Part shown: one piece after another, positions 32,701 through 37,974 of the stretch
How positions within the stretch are numbered: position 1 is the first letter of the stretch
How the letters are laid out: every line of letters starts with the position of its first letter
Virus record (IMG/VR): IMGVR_UViG_3300029286_000123
Location: 1-38,191 of that record
DNA: 38,191 nucleotides
Strand: one strand, 5' to 3'
Origin: a virus
Program-made: the position numbers and the translations under genes
The notes under the pieces: generated by a model
Told to the model about the DNA's origin: nothing
Database searches by the model: none
The model's input: the letters and a program-made list of their open reading frames with translations, nothing else

Positions 32701-34404
32701 ACGTTCCCGAAGGAAGATCTTGCCAAAGGTCGATTCTCCTTTGTGATCAACGGTCAACGCAAGGTCGTAGAAATTTCAGACCCGCTACCGCTGGGCGCTA
32801 TTTATGGCATGGATAGCTTGAACTTGAAGATGTTTGCACTGCCTGCTGCATTCGCCAACTTCTTCCGTCGCACCATTACTCTGTCGTTTGTGTTCCAGCT
32901 GAAGCAGGTATTCAAGGATGCGCCCACGGCGGCTGCCGTTACCGGCGTTCGCAATCCAGCAGCTCTTATCCTGGGGACTTACAAAGGACTCATTACCGCG
33001 TTGCTGCAACCTGTCGGCAAGAAGGTGGGCATAGACATCGAGCCAGCGGTGGATATCTTGAAGGCTGCCGGCATCGGCGGCTTCCAGAATCCGTCACGTA
33101 CTCCAGAGGCAGAAGTAAAGCGTCGGCTGGGCATCATGAACCGCAACGTCTTCGACTTTGTGATCAAGGCGCTAGACCACATTGGTGACTCGGCTGACAT
33201 GGCGCAACGGATTGCAGTTTACAAGCGCGTCATGGCAGAGACTGGCAATGAAACGCAGGCGCTCTATCAGGCTGCCAATGTCATTAACTTCCTACACCAC
33301 GGCTCCTCCGGCACAGCTCAGGCTTTGGTTAAGACCGTTCCCTTTATGGGCGCATATGCCAACGCAATGGATGTATTGGTTAACTCATTGATTGGCGGCG
33401 GCCTTAAGGGCATGAGTCGCAGGAAGGCCATTGCCCGTTTGAGTGTGACCACGGGGATGCTGATTGGCATCACGCTGCTTTACACCATGTTGGTCAGTGG
33501 TGATGACGACTACGAAGAGCTGGACGATCAGACTAAGCTGCGCAACTTCATCATCCCTGGCACCGACATCATGCTGCCGATGAACACGTCGTATGCGTTC
33601 TTCTGGAAGGCAATCACGGAGATGCTTTACAACGAGGCAATCAAGAAGGCTACGCCGAATGAGATTGACCAAACACGCCTGAAGAAAGCGTTGAGTACTG
33701 CCGCCAGAGACATGCTGCTTGGTCCGGAGCCGGTGCCGCAGATAATCAAAGGTCCGGCTGAGATTGCCATCGGCTACAACTTCTTCACCGGACGGGACAT
33801 CATTCCTGAAGGTCTGAAGAACGTTGAAACGTTCCAGCAGTACACCGCTGCCACTTCAGAACTTGGCAAGTGGTTTAGCAGCTACACCGAAGTCCCCGGT
33901 ACTGATGGCAAGCGCATCCTAAGCCCCATCGAGGCAGATCATCTAATCCGTTCCACGTTTGGTACGGCCGGGGCTCTTGGTCAATGGGTCACCAATCGCA
34001 TTGCCGTAGAGGCTGGCACAAGACCGGAGCTCACGGAAAAGGAAGCGCCTATCACTGGCGCGTTCCTGCGACCGGAAGTAGATCGTGGCAGAGAAGATCT
34101 GTTCTACGACCTACGCAATCGCGTGAACCAAAAGTACAACACGCTGCGTGAGCTGGAGCGTGATGATGAGAAGAAAGCCGAGGCTTACGACGAAAAGTAT
34201 GAAGACCTTCTTGATATGCACAAAGACGTAAACAAGATAGCCGCAGACCTATCCGACATCAACGCAGAAATTCGCGAGCTCAGCACATCTAAAGATATCA
34301 AGATGACCCCCGCCGAACGTCGCGCCGAAATCCGCGCTCTTCAGCAGGAAAAGAAAGAAGTCCTTGATGACATATACGAGCTTCGCAAGGAGGCGGGGCT
34401 CTAG
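23701..34404 (+). CDS. Giant polyvalent virion protein (3567 residues)
   Basis: One intact 3567-residue frame. Order: N-terminal NPFDQFDQ repeats (6-37); a hydrophobic/Gly-rich region (200-445); a Pro/Glu-rich linker (445-565); a ParB/DdrB-like domain (570-690) with SGRHRLDLARR (Gly627-Arg-His-Arg630); an Ala/Glu-rich linker; a C5-methyltransferase-like domain (1421-1620) with CPCTDFASSG (Cys1501 would be the catalytic Cys) and IENP at 1545-1548; a metallopeptidase-like HEIGH at 1908-1912; NHEGRHRMAAL near 2157-2167, a second ParB-type element; HELTH at 2406-2410; and a C-terminal LPD38-like region (about 2810-3400) with a membrane segment near 3250. Large polyvalent proteins like this are packed in virions and injected, and may protect phage DNA from restriction or act on host targets. 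Each domain's activity is unverified. Confidence 0.75.
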   Translation: MDRKENPFDQFDQEPANQFDQFEVTQSANPFDQFDQMDKVAAPVARGPIKGPAQRTVVPPAAAPVAPVTAEDYLEPATSAPPPLSEAVRSQLDRKYDALSPQDRDAIIRGRTKDGRQTLEGMYFAYRDKQFAARDADTAAFAKQLGPMAYRLSDLTDPRKESRARMAREQGASDKTAENIAAQAAIEGLPAEEVVPQAKESKFDFDLAARYKDLNPVVRGAVKGYYGYKQSVLGLNQALGDLVGATDFADTQRAGAETAGGRVESIGERPDYLSRNFEGAVSSVVQNIPGILGGIATGGALVPLSVLGVQSFGQNYTEGVSRGLTRDLAAQRAGVFAAAEILGERFGLAGLTNGIRKAFGKKSFEEASDAVSRYIVSQIPGEQLTTATQFLADKYPSFALNPQAGIKEYLQQAGDTLTQTIMQGGLMMGGVKGAQFLATGRFGAEPGEQPPIAGRPPEEPPMAPTEEPPIAPSGAPGGERIEPTVTAEPTITPERVEPAFGAEPTIEPAVEPEEPGVPGMVTTEMLAPEAVEQPEGQVAPAEPPVPSPIKPAVAPPQEPSNETTVDGMLPVNVPLKDLTLSKDVPQFKMGADAKGVVEPLGGKFERTGVAPIQVWRRLDGSLEVISGRHRLDLARRSGEKTIPAQIHDESQGFTPTMAAILDAELNIRDGQGKVKDYVNYFKAAGITPEDAESRGLLARSTGKRAYTIATTGSDELVAAVRNDQIGDEAAYYVALNAPNDPRLQSVGLQAIQDGKSANLAVNTMLAMKALGMEQDTTTDMFGFDDSAMKEAAAMAQVANKKQREIQTRLAAITGAAKNPAVAKAEGIDIRDPEAVNRRIGELRQMKNAWDNWATSPELIGEIRQARGVEAPGLTLRGETEEEIRAREEAAAAEEQRLRSEAEAARRAEQAEIERKRAEETTDLFQLGQTAEQQMSGMGDLFAEPAAPAKAPREAPEFPFEEGARVRFLPTDTSPLGGGVAEGQIIGLDKTSGKNYRVRLRLDKDAPQGSGKMERVVYSNAGTFEAAEAPAAAPAAKPVIERTTQPDGGVRTVVTRDGKVIKDVTRWKYEAIVADEPQGFVVEQDNITGEKEAFWAVDGRVIGSGIGATKLFEQGMSNEDAIRRLMQDVESLTLKGKAEAPAAAPEAADMEQLNRLMGELQKARSEQEFTDAAVALGESVPKQPFLGVQLKELSSGVRFNIARSSDGNRIVFNAGYDDPDGFEIARKPNQAWKLTKTPRFAKQIIERNQAAPVVEKPEAKPALQKPAAEKAEPRADFDKRAKNAIDSFVDSIVEQFDMTPETALAAFNWLRSEKLAEVDPVLGKVNLKDGRFWDGEILRRAALETEARGREPGATDEDVKAVGEVFEGARAGQEEELHRLFDKPKEVVRLTQKGDFITPAEAKKRIAEWKKNAEDQGKTNANSDKIVLSLFDLTGAWSEPWLEAGYQVYRFDIQDQWTMTDERTGEELNLGDINNFSVEYFEDLFGNFEGNDVHAILAACPCTDFASSGARHFKAKDASGQTMDSVQLVQQTLATIEYFRPAIWAIENPVGRIEKLTGLPPWSLSFDPYMFGDPYTKKTLLWGRFNANLPTAPVDPVEGSKMHRMYGGKSLATKNARSVTPEGFAYAFFQANNAIDHPVMALANIYDRLNPKLFERAMKLGVSEQDIRYAIDDAYYSELDDAAAEAELVRLANEAQAAKAPKPKAEKPAEKPIAAKPAEKLPYTKEQREDAEIHAKEVGGEIVWQRGEYALIRGYSDRTGDPMYAPTIGSSRARVDISAFIGKQIPDDVKKEMLETKERLEKEAAEAHAANPFIKFKDGIALSEDIPADLAGVIREWKNLLNINVPVYVSTIEDAKRNIDNFTGPHRRIGSGTLDENEAGSMRRMTDDSYYILFKKSTSYTKMLETLAHEIGHLHMTVHYKRASQEDKKALEAAHIKWMESQKDKSAKEWVDAMRARSTGRMVKEVPGMKASEMDFYWRKFGEWYADQTARWAMSAEAPVSVVEKFFKRLGNQLRRFYQSLRGQKYLPDETFREFIERAISPTYMGPTDTTLPPSDEAERQLRDAERESATWSPKRIKMLVREFVYRQEGRENDTKAYAAFINPTEFVRATTEPGEFRKELLRAEEGLDMDRLREEDQTPFLKVDYVPGDRVMWSIVNHEGRHRMAALAAAGVERVPVLIRMTGEAQAWPAIESQWLSGQRFGTGIREKGDAVEITDLTPISWANRDDLQQKFGGEGIAFSIEQPEAKPTKRMSDEDIRDEQIREYSALRQRLAAVPRRIATGKSALPDGPAKGMTELERVYLKSLVDRAQYLKAAIKISAPRLDSPEQFLARALKEYDAGNISKEVLDVIQAAYKQQPRLLNGLKLSIKQAPEGEGRFAGAFLNMSRIVRLYKGSSGVDDPKTIRHELTHSLEQMMTPEQRGVIIDKWQDDLARAIRKHKDAAHQKYFEALLKFLDKPTMENYKAAIAALPSYDMYQFITPSEYWAVNAENLMASQLGGPWQRFKAAMKRMFEALKDVFGFDNKYVVQRVFKDIMTGSKERVTTEMLADRAGIAVYPAQNIEEDKTLIEKYKRPKTPMLDKKPLATFLLDQFKNGKDLFKDFVENPKEAAADAGNSLIDGALRARMATVWYGAGLESRDFAKYGGQLRTSEDLATASVALDNAIRSGNIGVEVIFRGGLKFDKDKLQLVAVETKKGMRGVYDAERRLKDKLGNQLGTDIIQGYLEAKRSISIMNEFYDRQAAYEGAKENLKMLREQGASEKKIKEAVALMESAERSLESVKKAVSSVTMTEEEMYDFAARDKVHPELREIMDNWTAVNQNLLRIWRDVGLLSPERYEALASIPDYVPWYRIMQDEEDPHTPLMSTTRGLTNIGREKLFKRTKPTDVLDFKGKEGKKVLDESGNLIGMSFKVPPSTVLRVEVDGEKIKAQDLSVTDDGRVMVKAPIDDASLVVFKVTRPIQNIVDNMTQNVMRMTMNAIRQYAAGRIVSEYATRDPQGRVMTFPKEDLAKGRFSFVINGQRKVVEISDPLPLGAIYGMDSLNLKMFALPAAFANFFRRTITLSFVFQLKQVFKDAPTAAAVTGVRNPAALILGTYKGLITALLQPVGKKVGIDIEPAVDILKAAGIGGFQNPSRTPEAEVKRRLGIMNRNVFDFVIKALDHIGDSADMAQRIAVYKRVMAETGNETQALYQAANVINFLHHGSSGTAQALVKTVPFMGAYANAMDVLVNSLIGGGLKGMSRRKAIARLSVTTGMLIGITLLYTMLVSGDDDYEELDDQTKLRNFIIPGTDIMLPMNTSYAFFWKAITEMLYNEAIKKATPNEIDQTRLKKALSTAARDMLLGPEPVPQIIKGPAEIAIGYNFFTGRDIIPEGLKNVETFQQYTAATSELGKWFSSYTEVPGTDGKRILSPIEADHLIRSTFGTAGALGQWVTNRIAVEAGTRPELTEKEAPITGAFLRPEVDRGREDLFYDLRNRVNQKYNTLRELERDDEKKAEAYDEKYEDLLDMHKDVNKIAADLSDINAEIRELSTSKDIKMTPAERRAEIRALQQEKKEVLDDIYELRKEAGL

Positions 34405-34754
34405 TCTAGGGTGTGTATCAGAATAGAACACGCTCCACCCTTCCTGATCTCTTGACGGATGAGGTGGAGCTCATCTATCTGGCTATCTGATTCATAGCAG
34501 CCAGCGTGCTCACAGGCGTCCAAAAGCGCCTTGCAAACGTTATCTAGGTCACGAGCCCTCCGGTCAGGAGGAAAGAGCGCGACATGCACAGCAAGCCTCC
34601 CTTCCAAAGCCTGGACATTGCTGTCTACGCACGCTTCCGCCACCGCAACACGGAAGTCTTTGCCACGCTTAGAGATGAAACGATGTTTGCCTGACTGCCC
34701 CCAGTAATGGTTTACAGAAGGCGGAAATGGCAACAGCAGCTGTATGTGTTTCAT
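34401..34754 (-). CDS. rusA: RusA-type Holliday junction resolvase
   Basis: The 117-residue protein starts with an ATG read on the minus strand at 34754-34752; AAAGGA lies upstream on that strand. It opens KHIQLLLPFPPSVNHYWGQS, then has RDLDNVCKALLDAC with Asp69 and Asp71, and ESDSQIDEL with Asp90. In E. coli RusA the catalytic Asp residues are 70, 72 and 91, with a nearby Lys (here Lys75). It resolves Holliday junctions and branched DNA during recombination-dependent replication or before packaging. Its stop overlaps that of the giant gene from the other side, and it shares the divergent control region with the nuclease operon. Confidence 0.93.
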   Translation of the reverse strand: MKHIQLLLPFPPSVNHYWGQSGKHRFISKRGKDFRVAVAEACVDSNVQALEGRLAVHVALFPPDRRARDLDNVCKALLDACEHAGCYESDSQIDELHLIRQEIRKGGACSILIHTLD

Positions 34755-34761
34755 GGTTGTT

Positions 34762-34780
34762 CCTTTAACAATGTTAAAGG
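34762..34780. promoter_or_regulatory. Perfect 19-bp palindrome before rusA (operator candidate)
   Basis: CCTTTAACA (34762-34770), one A, then TGTTAAAGG (34772-34780) are exact inverted arms of 9 bp. On the minus strand the inner arm includes the AAAGGA of the rusA ribosome binding site. A dimeric repressor could bind it in the DNA, or the stem could block ribosome access in the mRNA; the 1-nt spacer makes an RNA hairpin less stable, so the operator reading is slightly preferred. Confidence 0.55.
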
Positions 34781-34844
34781 GAGGCCGAATTTTTCAATGA
34801 AATCAATGGGGGTGTCTTTGCAAAAATGTTGCACATGAAAAAAA

Positions 34845-34900
34845 GTTGACGCACCTGTTGACACGGGGCGACATGGGTATAAGAATACCCGTTAAGGAGG
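34845..34900 (+). promoter_or_regulatory. Early-operon promoter and hairpin
   Basis: Two GTTGAC repeats at 34845-34850 and 34857-34862 start a promoter-like block. TTGACA at 34858-34863 is a perfect -35; TATAAG at 34878-34883 (spacer 14) or TAAGAA/AAGAAT (spacers 16 and 17) could be the -10. GGGTAT (34875-34880), AAGA, ATACCC (34885-34890) form a perfect 6-bp inverted repeat over the -10, a likely operator. AAGGAGG at 34894-34900 is the ribosome binding site of the nuclease gene. Rest of the 34755-34904 gap shows no gene. Confidence 0.55.
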
Positions 34901-34904
34901 CAAC

Positions 34905-35789
34905 ATGAAACTGACTAACAAGCACGGTATCCCCCAAACTTTCATCAATGTGTTGGAGCGCCCTACCTACAGCAAGGGCAAGGCCAACCTATCCGTGACT
35001 CAACTGATCAACAGTCCGAAGATTGTTGCGCTGACACAGAAGTTTCAGGAAGAGATTGAGCAGGATGTGTCGGAGATGGTGTGGAGCTTGTTTGGCTCCG
35101 CTATTCACAAAGTGCTTGAGCACGGCGCCGATGAGAACCACTTAATTGAGGAGCGCCTTCACGCCCATGTGGACGGTTGGAACATTTCCGGCGCTATCGA
35201 TCTGCAAATTGTCAACGATGACGGTAGCTTGTCGATTCGTGACTACAAGACCACATCGGCCTGGGCGGTAATGAACGACAAGGCCGAATGGGAGCAGCAA
35301 CTGAACATCTACGCATGGCTGGTTGAGACGGTCAAAGACAAGCCGGTCAAAGACCTTGGCATCGTTGCTATCATCCGCGATTGGAGCCGGCGTGATGCAG
35401 CCAATCGAGAGGGTTATCCTAGCGCCCCCGTCAAGGAGCTGCCCATTAACTTGTGGACGTATGGGGAGCGCGAGCAGTTTGTGCGCAATCGTATTGAGCT
35501 GCACTCTGCGGCTGATTTTGCGATGGAAACGGATCAGCTTTTGCCGCCGTGCACTCCCGAGGAGATGTGGGAAAAGCCCACCGTGTATGCGGTGAAGAAG
35601 AAGGGTGCAGCACGAGCAAAGTCTTTGCACGAGACCGAGCAAGAGGCAAACGTCATTCGCTTGCAGTTGGGCAATGACTACGAGGTGGAGACGAGGCTGG
35701 GGGAGCGCACCCGTTGCGCTAACTTTTGCTCCGTCAACGCATGGTGCCAGCAATGGCGCGACTATCAAGATGGCTGGAGGGCTGAATGA
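34905..35789 (+). CDS. PD-(D/E)XK nuclease (Cas4/RecB-like)
   Basis: A strong AAGGAGG precedes ATG 34905. The 294-residue protein has SVTQLINSPKIVALTQ, the early helices, then SGAIDLQIVNDDG with Asp99 and IRDYKTTSAW with Asp113 and Lys115: the PD-(D/E)XK core seen in RecB-type and Cas4-like exonucleases. The C-terminal part has Cys271, Cys275 and Cys281 in RCANFCSVNAWCQQW, plus Cys216 upstream, which could carry an iron-sulfur cluster as in Cas4/AddB. It is coded just before an ERF annealing protein, so it likely makes 3' single strands for annealing. Catalysis and the cluster are inferred. Confidence 0.8.
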   Translation: MKLTNKHGIPQTFINVLERPTYSKGKANLSVTQLINSPKIVALTQKFQEEIEQDVSEMVWSLFGSAIHKVLEHGADENHLIEERLHAHVDGWNISGAIDLQIVNDDGSLSIRDYKTTSAWAVMNDKAEWEQQLNIYAWLVETVKDKPVKDLGIVAIIRDWSRRDAANREGYPSAPVKELPINLWTYGEREQFVRNRIELHSAADFAMETDQLLPPCTPEEMWEKPTVYAVKKKGAARAKSLHETEQEANVIRLQLGNDYEVETRLGERTRCANFCSVNAWCQQWRDYQDGWRAE

Positions 35790-36466
35790 GTATTTACAAG
35801 AAGTTGATGGATGCTCGGGTCAAGCTTCATGGTATGGAGCTGAAGAAGTCTGGCGAGAACAAGTTTGCCGGGTATAGGTACTTTGAGTTGGGAGACTTTC
35901 TCCCGCAGACCATGAGAATCTTTTCTGATCTTGGTCTGTGCAGCGTTGTGAGTTTTGAGTCGGACTATGCATCCCTGACTATCACAGATGCAGAGAGTGG
36001 CAACTACATCACTATCAAGAGTCCGATGGCAGATGCCAATCTCAAAGGCGCTCACCCCATCCAGAACCTGGGCGCAGTAGAGTCCTATCAGCGCCGTTAT
36101 CTTTGGATGGCGGCGATGGAGATTGTGGAGAACGACATCATTGATGCCGCTCCGCAGGTTAAGCCGGAGGCTAAGCCCGAAGTCAAGCCTGCGGCCAAGA
36201 AGCCGTCTCCTGAGATTAAGGGTGAGTCGGGCGATTGGAGCATCAAGGTTTCTTTGAAGCCGGATGGCAACGTGGATGATTGGCTGGTGGTTGTTAATGA
36301 TGCCGTCATGGCCGGCCTGGAGATGGCAACCAAAGAAGATGATGTCATGCAGATCTTTAAGAAGAACAAGCAGCTGTTTGACGCCGTGAAAGAGGCGGAT
36401 GCTGTGTTTTTCAAGGATTTGATGGCTGCGTTTACTGATACCAAGAACAAACTGAAAGGGAATTAA
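35786..36466 (+). CDS. erf: ERF-family single-strand annealing protein
   Basis: The start overlaps the nuclease stop (ATGA). The 226-residue product opens SIYKKLMDARVKLHGMELKK and includes NKFAGYRYFELGDFLPQTMR, MADANLKGAHPIQNLGAVES and YQRRYLWMAAM, the ERF pattern (helical, with a conserved Tyr-Arg-Arg near the domain end). A Lys/Pro/Glu linker at about 135-155 joins a C-terminal domain, a layout usual for ERF proteins. It anneals complementary single strands in recombination or genome circularisation and works with the nuclease and RusA. The next gene starts directly after its stop. Confidence 0.85.
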   Translation: MSIYKKLMDARVKLHGMELKKSGENKFAGYRYFELGDFLPQTMRIFSDLGLCSVVSFESDYASLTITDAESGNYITIKSPMADANLKGAHPIQNLGAVESYQRRYLWMAAMEIVENDIIDAAPQVKPEAKPEVKPAAKKPSPEIKGESGDWSIKVSLKPDGNVDDWLVVVNDAVMAGLEMATKEDDVMQIFKKNKQLFDAVKEADAVFFKDLMAAFTDTKNKLKGN

Positions 36467-36748
36467 ATGAGCAATTATGTTCCGCGTCCTAACTCTGGAA
36501 CCTTGTGGCCCAACAACAAGCGAGCCGACAATCACCCTGATGTCAGGGGCGATGCGTTTCTTGATCGCAAGTTGCTTCAGAGCATGTTGCGCAATTCCGA
36601 CGACGACCTAATTAAGATTCAGGTGTCCGGATGGGCAAAGACTATCGCCGGCAAGGACTGTATTTCTTTGTCGTTCTCGGAGCCATACGAAAAGCCTCAG
36701 TCCAAGCCTGTCGCCAAGTCGGCGTCAGATGAGGATCTTCCATTCTGA
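36467..36748 (+). CDS. Small protein with SSB-like acidic C-terminus
   Basis: The 93-residue product begins SNYVPRPNSGTLWPNNKR and has DDDLIKIQVSGWAKTIAGKD and SLSFSEPYEKP, a beta-rich core, then a Lys/Ser/Pro linker and the tip SDEDLPF. That tip closely resembles the DDDIPF end of bacterial single-stranded DNA-binding proteins, which recruits partner proteins. It is shorter than a normal SSB (about 150-180 residues) and its OB fold is not certain. In this recombination operon a role with ERF in handling single strands is plausible. Starts one base after the ERF stop. Confidence 0.5.
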   Translation: MSNYVPRPNSGTLWPNNKRADNHPDVRGDAFLDRKLLQSMLRNSDDDLIKIQVSGWAKTIAGKDCISLSFSEPYEKPQSKPVAKSASDEDLPF

Positions 36749-37167
36749 TGAAGACGCTTCAATTTGAGGCCGTCAAGGTTGAGATGAAGCAGAACGTTAA
36801 AGGCTACATCTTGACCTTGTGCCTTCATCCAGATGAGGTTCCAGAGGATTTGTTCAGGGACTATGTAGGTGCCCGCTATCAGGTGGTGATGGTTCGCATA
36901 AATGCGAACGAAGAACCGATTGATAGGCAAGATGAATTTGAGTCTGACAAGTCGGTGAAGCTTGCTGGCATGTTGTGCAGAGACCCAAAGTTTTGGCAGT
37001 TTCTGCACGATGACACTCAGATCATTCAGCCCAATGAGGCCGAAGCAACTGACTGGCTCAGGGATTTCTTGAACATCAAGTCCAGAACAGAGCTAAAGAA
37101 AAACATAGAGGCCAGGAACCAGCTGGACTCGTTGCACAGGGAGTTTGTTGCATGGACAAGAAAATGA
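36748..37167 (+). CDS. Unknown early-operon protein
   Basis: The ATG at 36748 overlaps the previous stop by one base (TGATG). The 139-residue product has a beta-rich start (QFEAVKVEMKQNVKGYILTL), a charged middle with VRINANEEPIDRQDEF and KSVKLAGMLCRDPKFWQFLH, and a helical end with WLRDFLNIKSRTELKKNIEA and LHREFVAWTRK. I do not recognise the family; similar small proteins occur in phage recombination operons. It overlaps the next gene by 16 bases. Confidence 0.5.
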   Translation: MKTLQFEAVKVEMKQNVKGYILTLCLHPDEVPEDLFRDYVGARYQVVMVRINANEEPIDRQDEFESDKSVKLAGMLCRDPKFWQFLHDDTQIIQPNEAEATDWLRDFLNIKSRTELKKNIEARNQLDSLHREFVAWTRK

Positions 37168-37430
37168 TTCCGTTTTCGGTGTATCTGCCGGCGGAATATC
37201 ACGAGCGAATGAAGCAAGCCGCTCAAGGGCGTCGAGCGTCTGCCTTGGTTCGCGATGCCATCACGATGATCATGGATGGCGACGATGCGTTCAAGGCTGG
37301 CTACAACAAGGCCGTGCGCGATGCATCAAAGGTTGTGTATGACTGCAAAGAGGCTCAGATGGTTGCAGTCAATAAGCGTGACCTTGGGGCAATTCTGACC
37401 GAATTGATTGAGAAGCTGGAGATGAAATGA
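37152..37430 (+). CDS. Ribbon-helix-helix-like regulator
   Basis: The 92-residue product starts at 37152, overlapping its neighbour by 16 bases. Residues 6-45 read PFSVYLPAEYHERMKQAA then GRRASALVRDAITMI, which matches a ribbon-helix-helix (MetJ/Arc type) DNA-binding fold: a short beta strand and two helices. The C-terminal half has another helix with KRDLGAILTELIEKLEMK and may dimerise. It may repress the early promoter at 34858-34890; the inverted repeat there suits a dimeric binder. This is inferred from fold and location. An alternative-frame ORF starting at 37145 is a shadow. Confidence 0.6.
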   Translation: MDKKMIPFSVYLPAEYHERMKQAAQGRRASALVRDAITMIMDGDDAFKAGYNKAVRDASKVVYDCKEAQMVAVNKRDLGAILTELIEKLEMK

Positions 37431-37672
37431 TCCATATTCTTGAGACCGAGATTGGTGATGTTCCTTGTGTAGTAAGGCTACTCAATTGGGAGCCTTACAA
37501 GCCAGCCTACATCAGCGGTGCACCTGAGAATTGTTACGAAGCTTCTGGCGGTCATGGCGATTGGGAGGTGTGGGTTGATGACGAGCGCGCCAAGTGGCTA
37601 GAGGATGATATGTCCGCGAAAGACATTGAGAAGCTGGAGGATCAACTTTTCTACATGATGGAGGGGCGATGA
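37427..37672 (+). CDS. Small acidic protein, unknown
   Basis: Starts at 37427, overlapping the previous stop (ATGA). The 81-residue product has IHILETEIGDVPCVVRLLNW, GGHGDWEVWVDDERAKWLE and DIEKLEDQLFYMMEGR. The order is two to three strands then a charged helix. No family is recognised. It overlaps the MazG-like gene by four bases, so it belongs to the same early operon; small acidic proteins in this setting can inhibit host enzymes, but there is no direct evidence. Confidence 0.45.
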   Translation: MIHILETEIGDVPCVVRLLNWEPYKPAYISGAPENCYEASGGHGDWEVWVDDERAKWLEDDMSAKDIEKLEDQLFYMMEGR

Positions 37673-37974
37673 ACTTTGAACAGCTGAACCTTTTGGTTCG
37701 TGAGTGGGCGGAGGTTCGCGGGATCTACGCGCATAGCAACGCCCGTGCGCAGCTTCTGAAAGCGATGGCTGAGTTCGGCGAGCTTGCTGACGCGGAAGGC
37801 AAGGAGGACATGGCTGGCATCATTGATGGGATTGGAGACACCCTGGTGTGCCTTATCAACTACGCCGCCATGCACAAGCTAGATATTGTTGGTTGTTTGG
37901 AATGTGCTTACGATCAAATTAAAAACCGCAAGGGCTACATGATTCAAGGCGGTTTGTTCATAAAGGAAGAATGA
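37669..37974 (+). CDS. MazG-like nucleotide pyrophosphohydrolase
   Basis: The 101-residue product starts at 37669 (ATGA with the previous stop). Residues 25-60 have ARAQLLKAMAEFGELADA and DGIGDTLVCLINYA: Glu35 and Glu38 of the ExxE motif, then Asp53 and Asp57 at the second metal-binding helix. The usual DELGD has become DGIGD, so one conserved Glu is replaced by Gly54, while Asp57 stays. Phage MazG-like proteins hydrolyse dNTPs or ppGpp-like nucleotides to alter the host pool. The loss of that Glu may weaken activity. Overlaps the next start as ATGA. Confidence 0.7.
   Translation: MNFEQLNLLVREWAEVRGIYAHSNARAQLLKAMAEFGELADAEGKEDMAGIIDGIGDTLVCLINYAAMHKLDIVGCLECAYDQIKNRKGYMIQGGLFIKEE

Noticed and set aside
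23974-33672. Many short antisense frames opposite the giant protein
   Set aside because: They follow from codon bias of the 3567-residue gene and show no initiation sites or domains.
34395-34410. Terminator between the giant gene and rusA
   Set aside because: The two stops overlap and no hairpin with a T-run is visible there.
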